Source: Corynebacterium minutissimum (GTDB lineage Bacteria; Actinomycetota; Actinomycetes; Mycobacteriales; Mycobacteriaceae). From it: a stretch of DNA of 64,000 nt. The stretch lies in assembly GCF_016889765.1 (NCBI RefSeq), contig NZ_CP069533.1, positions 2,661,313-2,725,312 of the forward strand, in the 5' to 3' direction. The notes below the pieces were generated by a model. It worked only from the letters and a program-made list of their open reading frames with translations. It was not told the DNA's origin and ran no database searches. The position numbers and the translations under genes are program-made. Shown in pieces: positions 50,436 to 58,738 of the stretch (its first letter is position 1; the number at the start of each line of letters is the position of its first letter).

Positions 50436-50443
50436 TAATCCCT

Positions 50444-51292
50444 ATGAGCACCAATCCCCGAGACCCCTATGGCGGCGATATTTTCGCCGGACACGCACGC
50501 ACACAAAAACCGCACTACCCTGAGGTTCCTGCCGAGCCAGGCATGGTGGTGGAAGTCCGAGGAGATGACTTTGTTGGCGCTGTGATGGGCGTCGACAAGA
50601 CTGCATGGGGCCCGGTGGTCCGGCTCGAAGATCGTCATGGAGTGGAACGAGTCTTCAACCTAGTCAAGGGCGGCTTTCTGCTGGAAGGTCAGCCTGTCAC
50701 CCTGACTCGCTATGTAGAAAAGCAAGCGCCGCGCAAATCTAATTCGGGTTCGCGCCGCGTAGACAATATCGAGGCTAAGGTGGCTGCACCTTCCCGCATC
50801 TGGGTAGAAGGTATCCATGACGCCGCGATTGTGGAAAAGGTCTGGGGCCATGACTTGCGGGTGGAAGGCGTGGTCGTGGAATATCTTGAAGGACTCGACA
50901 ACTTAGAGGAGCGCCTTGCTCAGTTCCAGCCGGGGCCGGGGCGTCGCGTGGGCGTGTTAGCTGACCACTTGGTGGAAGGATCTAAGGAAACGCGCCTCAC
51001 ACAGACGGTGGGTGAGCATGTCTTGGTGACGGGGCATCCTTTCATCGACATCTGGGCCGCAGTAAAACCCGAGCGCCTCGGTTTTCGCTCCTGGCCAGAG
51101 GTTCCTTACGGTGAAGACTGGAAGACGGGTACCTGTGCTCGTCTTGGATGGTCCGATCCCAAGGAAGGGTGGAGTCGTGTGTACAGCGCGGTGAAATCCT
51201 TTCGCGACCTCGATTCAACACTCATCGGGGCCGTGGAACGCCTCGTGGATTTCGTTACCACGCCGGAGTTGACGAAGGAAGACCTTCTGTAG
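50444..51292 (+). CDS. DUF3097 family protein
   Basis: A 282-residue actinobacterial protein of unknown function matching DUF3097. It has a small N-terminal beta domain (GMVVEVRGDDFVGAVMG), then RIWVEGIHDAAIVEKVWGHDLR and VGVLADHLVEGSKETRL, which look like a TOPRIM-type arrangement with conserved E and DxxxE-like residues. That could mean nucleic acid binding or cleavage, but this is inference. The start is fixed by a TAGGGT hexamer 8 nt upstream. Confidence 0.88.
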   Translation: MSTNPRDPYGGDIFAGHARTQKPHYPEVPAEPGMVVEVRGDDFVGAVMGVDKTAWGPVVRLEDRHGVERVFNLVKGGFLLEGQPVTLTRYVEKQAPRKSNSGSRRVDNIEAKVAAPSRIWVEGIHDAAIVEKVWGHDLRVEGVVVEYLEGLDNLEERLAQFQPGPGRRVGVLADHLVEGSKETRLTQTVGEHVLVTGHPFIDIWAAVKPERLGFRSWPEVPYGEDWKTGTCARLGWSDPKEGWSRVYSAVKSFRDLDSTLIGAVERLVDFVTTPELTKEDLL

Positions 51293-51307
51293 AGATAAGG
51301 GCACTGC

Positions 51308-51883
51308 CTAGCTCGTCGAGTTAGCGCGCTCGATGAGGTTGACCGCGAGTTGCCATCCGGCAGTCTCTGCCGCCCAGCCAGCAGCTTGGAGGCGCTGCGA
51401 CATGGCCTGCTTGGAAATGCCGAGCTCTTCGGCCGCCTCGTTTTGGTTGAGTCCGCCACGCACTAGTGACGTGGCTTCGCGGCCCTCCATTGTGCGCTTG
51501 TTCAGGACGAACCCAAGGAGCGCAAAAGTGGCGGCAATGTCGTTGGCTTCTGCCGCGCGGCCACGGCGATCGACCTTCGCATAGACGTGGCCCGCGCGGG
51601 CCGAGCCCTTCACGGCTGCTGTAGCGACGGCGCGAGTTTCTTTGTCGCTAGCATCGTCTCCGGGAATAACACCGATGCCAATAGCCCAGTCACCATCAGC
51701 CAGCAAGGCCATCACCACGTCACAGACCGAGGAAGCCGAGTAGGCCACCGCACAGATGTCTTCCACGCCGAGTACTTCAAACTCCCCGATGCCCTCCAAA
51801 GTAGATAGGGCAGCGGCGGAACGCTGCACCAATTCGGCTCGGCGCACCGAACGGCCGCGGTAACGGGCATGGACTGCTAGCAC
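51308..51883 (-). CDS. Helix-turn-helix protein of unknown role
   Basis: A 191-residue protein. The C terminus has a clear sigma-70 region-4-like helix-turn-helix (NQNEAAEELGISKQAMSQRL, about residues 145-165). The N-terminal half (VHARYRGRSVRRAELVQRS, then EFEVLGVEDICAVAYS) is an alpha/beta region I do not recognise; SatD-like proteins are one possibility. GTG start with an aaggag Shine-Dalgarno. It is convergent with DUF3097, with 15 bp between stops. Its target is unknown. Confidence 0.8.
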   Translation of the reverse strand: MLAVHARYRGRSVRRAELVQRSAAALSTLEGIGEFEVLGVEDICAVAYSASSVCDVVMALLADGDWAIGIGVIPGDDASDKETRAVATAAVKGSARAGHVYAKVDRRGRAAEANDIAATFALLGFVLNKRTMEGREATSLVRGGLNQNEAAEELGISKQAMSQRLQAAGWAAETAGWQLAVNLIERANSTS

Positions 51884-51920
51884 TGTGAGAGACTCCTTCC
51901 GGCAAGAAACAAGCCCAAGT

Positions 51921-52661
51921 CTACTCCTTGCGCTTGACCTGAGCGCTCATGGAGGGGCGAGCTGGTAGCCGCGTGTCGAGCACCAAGCCAGTCACCCCCA
52001 GCGCAGTAGCTACCAAGAGCGCAACAATCGTTAGGGGATCAGCATGCCCTGTCAGGGCATCACCAAAAAACACCCCAATCGCCGTAGTAGGAATGGATCC
52101 AAAAAGTGTTGCAAGAGCAAAGTGTGCGACGGGAATAGGAGTAAGCGCCGCGACATAATTTACTAAGCAAAAGGGAACTCCTGCGACGAGGCGAAGCGAG
52201 GCAATGGCCAACCAGCCACGTCGCTCCAGGCGGGTATTGATCGTGAAGACCGCTGGGTGGCTCAAGTGAGGGCGTATCCACTCGCCCAGGAGACTGCGAA
52301 CAACGATAAGTGACAGAGTAGCGGATATCGTGAGGGCCACGAGCGACACTCCAAGTCCCAGCCACGGACCAAAGAGGAGTCCAGCGGCAACTGTCCACAC
52401 GGTGCGCGGGATGGGGAATTGCGTGAAGAGGACGTAAGCGGCGGTGAAGGCCACGACAAACCATGGGCCGAGATGTTCCGACCACTGGCGTAGGGCGGCG
52501 ATATCGGGGACGTCGACAAGCACGGCCGCTGCAACAAGTGCTACGCAGCCGACACCTACGAGGAGCCAACGCTGCCATGACCACGTGCGTACGCTGTTCC
52601 GCGCAGCACTTCCTAGTGATCTTAAGAAGTCACCTGCGTTGCGAATCCACCGTGAGTCCAT
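51921..52661 (-). CDS. TVP38/TMEM64-type VTT-domain membrane protein
   Basis: A 246-residue membrane protein with about five or six helices. It contains the VTT/SNARE-associated core FTAAYVLFTQFPIPRTVWTVAAG, then RLVAGVPFCLVNYVAAL, typical of TVP38/TMEM64 proteins linked to lipid scrambling or transport. The ATG at 52661 is chosen because a TAGGCT hexamer ends 8 nt upstream; earlier in-frame starts add a hydrophilic extension. A second DedA-type gene lies divergently just beyond. Confidence 0.85.
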   Translation of the reverse strand: MDSRWIRNAGDFLRSLGSAARNSVRTWSWQRWLLVGVGCVALVAAAVLVDVPDIAALRQWSEHLGPWFVVAFTAAYVLFTQFPIPRTVWTVAAGLLFGPWLGLGVSLVALTISATLSLIVVRSLLGEWIRPHLSHPAVFTINTRLERRGWLAIASLRLVAGVPFCLVNYVAALTPIPVAHFALATLFGSIPTTAIGVFFGDALTGHADPLTIVALLVATALGVTGLVLDTRLPARPSMSAQVKRKE

Positions 52662-52669
52662 GAGGAATA

Positions 52670-52675
52670 AGCCTA
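52670..52675 (-). promoter_or_regulatory. -10 hexamer of leaderless VTT gene
   Basis: TAGGCT ending 8 nt before ATG 52661. Confidence 0.5.
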
Positions 52676-52844
52676 GTGCGGATCGTCCCGTGGCCGACAT
52701 CGGGGCTGGTAGCTGGCAGTTTCCTGTGGTATTGGAAATAGGTTGCTGGGGTAGCCGCTTTCGATTCCTCTTCTTGGTCGAATTAGGAGGATACTGATAC
52801 GAGTGTGCGCGCACGGTGCGCACCGTATCGCTAGGAGAACCTCC

Positions 52845-53504
52845 GTGGACTTTCTACACAACCTAACGTCCTATATGGACGCGGCCACCTTGCTTGAGGC
52901 CTTCGGCCCCTGGGTAGTCGCCGGTCTGGCCGTCGTCGTCTTTATCGAATCTGGCGTACTGTTCCCATTCCTGCCCGGCGACTCTCTCCTTGTCATGGCC
53001 GCGACCTTGCGTCACGAATTGCATGTGTCTATTTGGGCCCTCCTTTTTGTCGGAATGGCTGCCGCAATTCTTGGTGACCAAGTGGGTTTTTGGATTGGGC
53101 ACCGCTTCGGCCGCGGCCTCTTTAAGCGGGACGCAAAGGTACTCAAGTTGGAATACCTGCACTCAGCCGAGGATTTCTTCCGCAAGCATGGTCCTCTCGC
53201 GCTGGTCTTGGGCCGTTTCGTGCCCATCGTGCGCACCTACATCCCGGTTGCCGCTGGCACGGCCAACATGCCCTACAAGAACTTTGTGGGCTGGAATGTC
53301 GGCGGGGCAGTGACCTGGGTGGTATCCATGAACCTGATTGGAGTCTTCCTTGGCGGCATTCCTGGCATCGCTGATTCCATCGACAAAATCATGATTCTCA
53401 TCGTGGTGATATCCGTAGCGCCGATTGTTGTCAAGGGCCTGCATAGCTTTCTCACTGGCAAGAAGAAGGCCACAATAATAGAAGACACGACTCCGCGAGT
53501 TTAA
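52845..53504 (+). CDS. DedA family membrane protein
   Basis: DedA proteins are VTT-domain membrane proteins implicated in lipid carrier recycling (undecaprenyl phosphate or phosphatidylethanolamine flipping) and proton-dependent membrane homeostasis. The 219-residue protein has VVVFIESGVLFPFLPGDSLL (conserved acidic residue and GD), GDQVGFWIGHRFGR, FRKHGPLALVLGRFVPIVRT (conserved arginines) and AAGTANMPYKNFVGWNVGGA. GTG 52845 has a taggaga Shine-Dalgarno and gives the usual N terminus. Confidence 0.92.
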   Translation: MDFLHNLTSYMDAATLLEAFGPWVVAGLAVVVFIESGVLFPFLPGDSLLVMAATLRHELHVSIWALLFVGMAAAILGDQVGFWIGHRFGRGLFKRDAKVLKLEYLHSAEDFFRKHGPLALVLGRFVPIVRTYIPVAAGTANMPYKNFVGWNVGGAVTWVVSMNLIGVFLGGIPGIADSIDKIMILIVVISVAPIVVKGLHSFLTGKKKATIIEDTTPRV

Positions 53505-53532
53505 AGCTTACGCCCACCGCAAGGTGTGGCTT

Positions 53533-53802
53533 TTAGAGGTCAACGTAGCGCGCATACTCGCCACGCAGGCGAGCGTGAGTGACGTAGATAGGCTCATTAT
53601 CCACAGCCGTCTTAAACTCCTCCGTAAGCCCTGCCATAACAGCGTCACGGGCGTCTCCATGCGTGGCGTGGAAGCTCATCACCTCGCCGTCCACGACTTC
53701 CTCACCGCGGCGCTTGACGACGACATACTCGGAGCCCTCGGGAGCGTCGATAACCTTGCGCTGGGCGGTGAACGGGTCAAGGTACGTAAAGGTCGCCGTC
53801 AT
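53533..53802 (-). CDS. Small conserved hypothetical protein
   Basis: An 89-residue soluble protein with mixed beta/alpha character (FTYLDPFTAQRKVIDAPEG and EYVVVKRRGEEVVDGEV). No motif is recognised. A strong aaggag Shine-Dalgarno lies 7 nt before the ATG, and codon use is normal for the window, so it is probably a real gene. It is convergent with dedA, 28 bp away. Confidence 0.75.
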   Translation of the reverse strand: MTATFTYLDPFTAQRKVIDAPEGSEYVVVKRRGEEVVDGEVMSFHATHGDARDAVMAGLTEEFKTAVDNEPIYVTHARLRGEYARYVDL

Positions 53803-53887
53803 ATAGAACTCCTTGATGGACGCGTGGAAAGGGGATAAGAGCGCACGTGGCGCATGTCACGGCTCCCACTGTACCGGCAAACAGAAA

Positions 53888-53931
53888 CCCCGCGCCTTAC
53901 TGGAGCTCTTGTGTCTCAGTAAAGCGCGGGG
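53888..53931. terminator. Strong hairpin left of tRNA-Leu island
   Basis: CCCCGCGC-TTACTG pairs with CAGTAA-GCGCGGGG: 14 pairs with one mismatch and a 14-nt loop. On the minus strand it is followed by TTTCTGTTTG. No gene ends next to it except upstream of the 53802 gene, so it may insulate that gene from the island. Confidence 0.6.
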
Positions 53932-54070
53932 CTGATGTGTGCCCGAGGGGGTGTCTGGTTCGGAGACATCGATCCTCTGCGGTTTCTCCACACCGAAGTG
54001 ACGGCTGCTGAAAATAAGTCCGTGTGAGGCCCAGCTCTGCTGCTTCTAGCGCTTTCAGGAGCAGTTCTAG

Positions 54071-54192
54071 AGGTGTGTCCTCAACCTATGAACGACAACT
54101 GAGGTCGGAACTAGGTCTCGCACACCTGTCACTGTCGTTCACGGTAGATAAGGGCGAAAAATTTCAAACTTCTGGCCCTTGTCTACCGTGAA
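54071..54192. other. Highly structured element with nested inverted repeats
   Basis: TTCACGGTAGATAAGGGC (54138-54155) pairs with GCCCTTGTCTACCGTGAA (54175-54192): 18 pairs including one G-T, loop 19 nt. Upstream, AGGTGTG (54071-54077) pairs with CACACCT (54121-54127), CCTCA with TGAGG (about 54079-54083 and 54100-54104), and TGAACGACA (54089-54097) with TGTCGTTCA (54133-54141). No ORF is convincing. It could be a small RNA, a MITE-like repeat or a folded att remnant. Confidence 0.6.
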
Positions 54193-54227
54193 TGTGGTTT
54201 TAGCCTAAATGTCGGCTCCGAAAACGA

Positions 54228-54265
54228 AAAATCTCGAGACACCGACCGGAACGATGTCTCGAGAC
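54228..54265 (-). terminator. Terminator of tRNA-Leu
   Basis: TCTCGAGACA (54232-54241) pairs perfectly with TGTCTCGAGA (54255-54264) with a 13-nt loop. On the minus strand it is followed by TTTTTCGTTTTC. It lies 10 bp after the tRNA. Confidence 0.85.
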
Positions 54266-54274
54266 TTCACACTG

Positions 54275-54360
54275 TGCCCGAGGGGGGACTTGAACCCCCA
54301 CGTCCGTTAATAGGACACTAGCACCTCAAGCTAGCGCGTCTGCCATTCCGCCACCCGGGC
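54275..54360 (-). tRNA. tRNA-Leu (GAG)
   Basis: The 86-nt minus-strand sequence begins GCCCGGG and ends CTCGGGC plus discriminator A. It has a D arm with TGGCAGACGC, an anticodon stem CTAGC/GCTAG around loop TTGAGGT (anticodon GAG), a long leucine-type variable arm (TGTCCTATTAACGGACG) and a T arm GGGGGTTCAAGTCCCCC. CCA is not encoded. It reads CUC and CUU codons. It is a lone tRNA with a strong terminator. Confidence 0.97.
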
Positions 54361-54543
54361 TAGGGTGTTTGTTCAGCCTCTCGGCTGGGCACTCGAATAC
54401 TGTATCCCGATTGGCCTGCAGTACACAAATCGCCATGTCATCCTGCACTTTTCTGCGTCTACTGGCGTGCTAAAACACACCGATGAAAGTTGATAGTGAG
54501 TGAATCTTCTGCAGACAAAAGTTCTGTCCAGTAGAAAGGAAGT

Positions 54544-55119
54544 ATGACTAGCAACACATCTGACAGGACTGCAACTACCACGCCGAGCTATGCTGCGGAC
54601 TCTCGCTTCCCGGGGCCGGATCCTTACGCCCCGCTGGGGGAGGTAGCGGCGTTCACCGTGACCTCTACCGATATCGAAGAAGGCGCGGAGATCGCTGAGA
54701 AGTTCCGTGCGCCGGAGAATGTTTCCCCGCGGCTGGCGTGGACTGATGTACCCGAAGGGACGAAATCCTTTGCTGTGACGTGTTTCGACCCAGACGCACC
54801 GACGGGTTCCGGATTCTGGCACTGGGCTGTCTTCAATATCCCTGCGGATGTGCGTGAGCTCCCTACGGGGGCAGGATCCGCTGAGGACCTGGGACTTGAG
54901 GGCGTTGTCAGCCTGCGCGGTGACTCCGGCCAGCGTGTCTACTATGGCCCCCAACCGCCGGCTGGTCATGCCCCGCACCGCTACCTTTTCGCCGTCCATG
55001 CTGTGGACGTTGAAAAGCTCGATATTGACCCTGACGCCACGCCTACCGTGCTGGGTTTCAATCTTTTCTTCCACACGTTGGGCCGCGCGGTTACTTGGGG
55101 CTGGTACGAGGCTCACTAG
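54544..55119 (+). CDS. YbhB/YbcL family PEBP-like protein
   Basis: A 191-residue cytosolic protein of the phosphatidylethanolamine-binding-protein superfamily. It has the family motifs SPRLAWTDVPEGTKSFAVTC, CFDPDAPTGSGFWHWAVFNI (DPDAP ligand pocket and HW) and GPQPPAGHAPHRYLFAVHA. Function in bacteria is unclear. The ATG is preceded by gaaaggaag. A long opposing frame across it is a shadow. Confidence 0.93.
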   Translation: MTSNTSDRTATTTPSYAADSRFPGPDPYAPLGEVAAFTVTSTDIEEGAEIAEKFRAPENVSPRLAWTDVPEGTKSFAVTCFDPDAPTGSGFWHWAVFNIPADVRELPTGAGSAEDLGLEGVVSLRGDSGQRVYYGPQPPAGHAPHRYLFAVHAVDVEKLDIDPDATPTVLGFNLFFHTLGRAVTWGWYEAH

Positions 55120-55130
55120 TTCGCCCCCGT

Positions 55131-55136
55131 TACACT
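55131..55136 (+). promoter_or_regulatory. -10 hexamer of leaderless membrane-protein gene
   Basis: TACACT with 7 nt to ATG 55144; no Shine-Dalgarno. Confidence 0.55.
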
Positions 55137-55143
55137 CAGAAGA

Positions 55144-55527
55144 ATGACTAATCATCCCGAAACCGACGGAGTAGCTATCCCTGCCGGACTACGAGTAGGT
55201 GGGGCATTTACCTTGCTGGCCGCCGTGCTAGCACTCTTCGGGCTGGTCTCCATCTTTACCGACGGATGGGGAGCTACTTTTGAGTGGACATGGCGGCGTC
55301 TCGCCATCGTGGGCGCAGCGCTTCTCGTCGGCGCATTCAGCACTCAGCGGCGCGACCAGCGGGGCAGCCGCGAACAAATCATCGCGCTCGTACTTGCCCT
55401 CGTCCTTATCGTGGCGAGCCGCGCTCTACCGAGCACGGTTCTCACCACGATGGGGCAATACGTGGTCTTCCTCTACGCCGTGGGCGCAGGTTTGTGTGCG
55501 GCGGTCATTCGCCGCACGGTGCATTAA
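55144..55527 (+). CDS. Small four-helix membrane protein
   Basis: A 127-residue protein with four predicted transmembrane helices (about residues 16-40, 50-66, 78-94 and 98-118) and a basic cytoplasmic loop [13 protein letters not shown] between the second and third. No family is recognised. It overlaps the pyrD stop by four bases (convergent). It follows the PEBP-like gene by 24 bp but has its own leaderless-type promoter. Confidence 0.75.
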   Translation: MTNHPETDGVAIPAGLRVGGAFTLLAAVLALFGLVSIFTDGWGATFEWTWRRLAIVGAALLVGAFSTQRRDQRGSREQIIALVLALVLIVASRALPSTVLTTMGQYVVFLYAVGAGLCAAVIRRTVH

Positions 55528-56636
55528 TCAATCCATCCCAAGCCGGACCCCACGGCCTCGGAAATATTCCGTAGACCGTGGTTGCGCAGCTGGAGCGCAA
55601 TGCCACGGTGAATATCGCGAATCCAGTCTGGGCCGCCGTAAATCATGCCGGTATAACCTTGCAGCAAGGAAGCGCCAGCGGTGATCCGCTCCCAGGCTTC
55701 TTCAGGGGTGGAAATACCGCCCACGGAGATGAGAACAAGCTCATCGCCCACGCGGGCAGCGAGGCGCTTGAGCACCTCTAGAGAACGCGCAGCGACTGGC
55801 GGCCCCGACACACCGCCGGCGCCCATCGCCGCTACTTCATCAGCCGGTGTGCAAAGGCCCTCACGAGAAATCGTCGTGTTGGTCGCCACGATGCCAGCAA
55901 GGCCCACCTCGACAGCCATATCAGCCACTGCATCTATATCTTCGTCCGACAAATCCGGCGCAATCTTCACCAAAACAGGGCGGGACGTGGATTCCACGAC
56001 TGCCTCCATAATCGGGCGCAACGACTCCACCGCCTGCAAGTCACGCAAGCCAGGGGTGTTAGGGGAAGAGACGTTGACCACCACAAAATCAACCAGATCC
56101 CCGAGGAGCGACGCGCACTGGCGGTAATCGTCCACAGCGTGCTCAGGCGTGGTCACTTTGTTCTTGCCAATATTAATACCGATGACGTCGTTGTAGCGGC
56201 GCTTGCGCAGGTTACGCGCGGCATGGAGCGCTCCCTCATTGTTGAAGCCCATGCGGTTGAGGATGGCCTTATCCGGTTTGAGTCGGAATAGTCGGGGAGC
56301 CGGGTTTCCTGGCTGTGCCTTTGGCGTAATAGTGCCCAACTCCGCGTAGCCGAAGCCCATCGGAGCCCACACATCGGGGGAGGAGGCATTCTTGTCGAAA
56401 CCAGCAGCAAGGCCCAACGGGCGGGGGAACCGAACACCGAAGACTTCCTGTTGCAGCATGGGATCAGTGACTGGCAGCACCTTCGCCAACAACCGGTTAG
56501 CGGGGCCAACTGCCTGCAGGCCAGCAAGGCCCATGGTGATAATGCCGTGGATGCGCTCTGGGCTCAGCCGAAACATTCCCTTAAGAGCAACCTGATATGC
56601 GGCGTGGCGAGCGCGGTCGAGCGCGGAATACTGCAT
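55524..56636 (-). CDS. pyrD: Dihydroorotate dehydrogenase (quinone), class 2
   Basis: Oxidises dihydroorotate to orotate in pyrimidine synthesis, passing electrons to the quinone pool. The 370-residue protein has the class-2 N-terminal helical membrane-association segment, then [17 protein letters not shown], the catalytic serine region [31 protein letters not shown] and the FMN phosphate site [16 protein letters not shown] with [13 protein letters not shown]. The ATG has a gaagga Shine-Dalgarno. It neighbours lppL and uppP as in M. tuberculosis. Confidence 0.96.
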   Translation of the reverse strand: MQYSALDRARHAAYQVALKGMFRLSPERIHGIITMGLAGLQAVGPANRLLAKVLPVTDPMLQQEVFGVRFPRPLGLAAGFDKNASSPDVWAPMGFGYAELGTITPKAQPGNPAPRLFRLKPDKAILNRMGFNNEGALHAARNLRKRRYNDVIGINIGKNKVTTPEHAVDDYRQCASLLGDLVDFVVVNVSSPNTPGLRDLQAVESLRPIMEAVVESTSRPVLVKIAPDLSDEDIDAVADMAVEVGLAGIVATNTTISREGLCTPADEVAAMGAGGVSGPPVAARSLEVLKRLAARVGDELVLISVGGISTPEEAWERITAGASLLQGYTGMIYGGPDWIRDIHRGIALQLRNHGLRNISEAVGSGLGWID

Positions 56637-56713
56637 GAATAATCCTTCTAGTCCATAGTGGCAGGGGGAAAGCGAGTAGTGGATTGGGATAGCGGAGAAC
56701 AGCGCCTCAGAGG

Positions 56714-57745
56714 CTAGGAGCCGTCTAGCTCCGGATCGTTGATGAACTGCAGCCCGTCACCGTTAGCGGAAGCGGCGACCACTGTGCCGTCGTCAAGCAC
56801 GGCGATATTCTGCGCGCCTGCTACCGTTTCAACGCTTCCGGTGAGTTCCGGAACTCCGGAGGAGACGGTGTAGGCATGAAGCAGATTGTTATCTGTGGTG
56901 GTAACCCACGCCAACTCCCGTTCATTGTCCCAAGCTACAGCCCAGGGCGTGCCCTCCGTGTTGCCGAACTGGTGGAGACGGATAACGTCGCTCGCGGTGT
57001 AGATGGCCACACGTTTGCCCACGGTATCCGAAGCCACCACCACCGCTCCGTCACCGCCGGCAATCTGACCGACGCCCTGGCCCACGCGCAGACGACCGCC
57101 GGCGCGGTCTTTTTCCCAGTCCAAGGATTGGATTGTGGAGTCTTTGCGCAGTACGCGGACGACGCCATCTGCACCATCCGGATTAGGGACGGAAATAAGC
57201 TGGTCACTGCCAGCTTCCACCTTGATGGTGCCAGTCCTCTCGGCGTCCTTGTAAACGCCCACAGTCGTCGAATCCGCCGAGCCCACGAAGATCTCACCAG
57301 TAGAGGTCTCGGCAGCGACCGTTACGGGTGTCTCCTCATCCACGGCAAGCTCCTGCGGAGAAGCTGGCTTCTGTGCGTCTATGAGAAGAACTGTGTCGCC
57401 GCAAGCTAGGACGAAATGCGAAGGAGACGCGGTGAGGTCTCCGCAGTGCTTATCGATGTCCACTCGGGTTGCCTCATCTGCCTCGAAGTCAGCTTGCGTG
57501 CCTATAGTGAGGGCATCTGCTGTGCGGACTGCAAGAACGTCACCCAACGCAGCGGTGTCAGTGACCTCGTCGAAATCCACGACCTTCCCGGCTGCGTCCT
57601 GCGTAGCGGGGGAGTCGGCGGGCTCTGCTTGGCCGTAAACGGCCGAGTCGGGATCTCCTCCTATTCCCACCGTGGGATCACACGCTGCGAGGGCAGACGT
57701 GCTGGTGAGAAGGGCACAAGAAAGCAAAACTCCACGCATTTTCAC
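56714..57745 (-). CDS. LppL-like beta-propeller lipoprotein
   Basis: A 343-residue exported protein. The signal peptide ends in a lipobox (STSALAAC, cysteine near residue 22), so it should be lipid-anchored on the outer face of the membrane. The rest consists of repeated beta-strand units (for example [19 protein letters not shown] and [19 protein letters not shown]) consistent with a YncE-like propeller. The setting between pyrD and uppP equals Rv2138 (lppL) of M. tuberculosis. The GTG start is 8 nt from a TAGGAT hexamer, suggesting a leaderless message. Function unknown. Confidence 0.85.
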   Translation of the reverse strand: MKMRGVLLSCALLTSTSALAACDPTVGIGGDPDSAVYGQAEPADSPATQDAAGKVVDFDEVTDTAALGDVLAVRTADALTIGTQADFEADEATRVDIDKHCGDLTASPSHFVLACGDTVLLIDAQKPASPQELAVDEETPVTVAAETSTGEIFVGSADSTTVGVYKDAERTGTIKVEAGSDQLISVPNPDGADGVVRVLRKDSTIQSLDWEKDRAGGRLRVGQGVGQIAGGDGAVVVASDTVGKRVAIYTASDVIRLHQFGNTEGTPWAVAWDNERELAWVTTTDNNLLHAYTVSSGVPELTGSVETVAGAQNIAVLDDGTVVAASANGDGLQFINDPELDGS

Positions 57746-57753
57746 GATTTCTC

Positions 57754-57759
57754 ATCCTA
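57754..57759 (-). promoter_or_regulatory. -10 hexamer of leaderless lipoprotein gene
   Basis: TAGGAT ending 8 nt before GTG 57745. Confidence 0.5.
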
Positions 57760-57801
57760 GCAGCCAGCGTGGTGCAAACCGGAAGCCGCAAGCACGACGA
57801 G

Positions 57802-57807
57802 TAGGCT
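57802..57807 (+). promoter_or_regulatory. -10 hexamer of leaderless uppP promoter
   Basis: TAGGCT with 7 nt to GTG 57815; no Shine-Dalgarno. Confidence 0.55.
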
Positions 57808-57814
57808 GTCGCGA

Positions 57815-58666
57815 GTGACTACAACAGCTGCTTCTGACGCCATGACATGGATGCAGGTCATTGTCCTGTCCCTTGTCCAAGGCCTCACCGAATTTTTGCC
57901 CGTCAGCTCTTCTGGCCACCTGCGTATCGTCTCTACGCTCTTCTGGGGGCAGGACGCAGGTGCTTCCTTTACCGCCGTCATTCAGCTCGGGACCGAGCTA
58001 GCCGTCATCGTGTATTTCGCCGGCATGATTTGGCAGATCCTCAAGGGCTGGTTCATGGGCCTTGCCAACAAGGACAAGCGCGGCCAGGACTACCGCATGG
58101 GGTGGATGGTGATCGTTGGCTCCATTCCTATTGGCATCCTAGGTGTTCTTGGCAAAGACTTGATTCGTGACAACCTGCGCAATCTGTGGATCACGGCTTC
58201 TATGTTGGTGCTTTTTTCATTCGTTTTTATCCTGGCTGAACGCATGGGTAAGAAGACTCGCAGCTTTGAGGAACTGACCATGCGCGATGCCATCGTTATG
58301 GGCTTGTGTCAGTGCCTTGCGCTGATCCCCGGTGTATCTCGCTCCGGCGGTACGATCTCCGGCGGCCTCTTTCTGGGCCTCGACCGTGAGGTAGCTACTC
58401 GTTTCAGCTTCCTTCTGGCCATTCCGGCGGTGATGGCTTCAGGGCTCTTCTCACTGGGGGACGCCTTCGGCCCCACCGTTGGTCAGTCCGCCACCGGTAT
58501 GCAACTGCTCGTGGGAACAGGTATTGCCTTCATCGTGGGCTACGCCTCCATCGCGTGGTTGCTGAAGTTTGTGGGCAACCACTCCTTCGAGTGGTTCGCT
58601 GCTTACCGCATTCCCGTCGGCATTATCGTCATGATCTTGCTGGCACTGGGCGTGCTCGTGCCCTAG
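57815..58666 (+). CDS. uppP: Undecaprenyl-diphosphatase (BacA/UppP)
   Basis: Dephosphorylates undecaprenyl (here probably decaprenyl) diphosphate at the outer face of the membrane to recycle the wall lipid carrier; overexpression gives bacitracin resistance in other bacteria. The 283-residue polytopic protein has both signature motifs: [16 protein letters not shown] (residues about 21-36) and [18 protein letters not shown] (about 170-187). It has about eight hydrophobic helices. The start is set by the leaderless-type hexamer. It is divergent from the LppL-like gene. Confidence 0.96.
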   Translation: MTTTAASDAMTWMQVIVLSLVQGLTEFLPVSSSGHLRIVSTLFWGQDAGASFTAVIQLGTELAVIVYFAGMIWQILKGWFMGLANKDKRGQDYRMGWMVIVGSIPIGILGVLGKDLIRDNLRNLWITASMLVLFSFVFILAERMGKKTRSFEELTMRDAIVMGLCQCLALIPGVSRSGGTISGGLFLGLDREVATRFSFLLAIPAVMASGLFSLGDAFGPTVGQSATGMQLLVGTGIAFIVGYASIAWLLKFVGNHSFEWFAAYRIPVGIIVMILLALGVLVP

Positions 58667-58725
58667 CATTCCTCCCAAGGCACGGTGTGATGGCCGCGGT
58701 CGTGTCATCAGAGTGGGGCGCGCGT

Positions 58726-58731
58726 TAGGAT
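58726..58731 (+). promoter_or_regulatory. -10 hexamer of leaderless mshC promoter
   Basis: TAGGAT with 7 nt to ATG 58739. Confidence 0.55.
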
Positions 58732-58738
58732 TGTGGGC

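Larger units (their letters stand above)
53938..54286. repeat. 14-bp direct repeat of the tRNA-Leu 3' end
   Basis: TGTGCCCGAGGGGG occurs at 53938-53951 and again at 54273-54286, where it forms the 3' end of tRNA-Leu (and its two flanking bases). The copies bracket 321 bp of structured non-coding DNA. This is the geometry of an integrase attachment duplication at a tRNA 3' end, but the repeat is short and G-rich. Confidence 0.45.

Noticed and set aside
54373..55155. 260-codon minus-strand frame
   Set aside because: Covers the PEBP-like gene in reverse and runs to the edge of tRNA-Leu; no domain and no Shine-Dalgarno.
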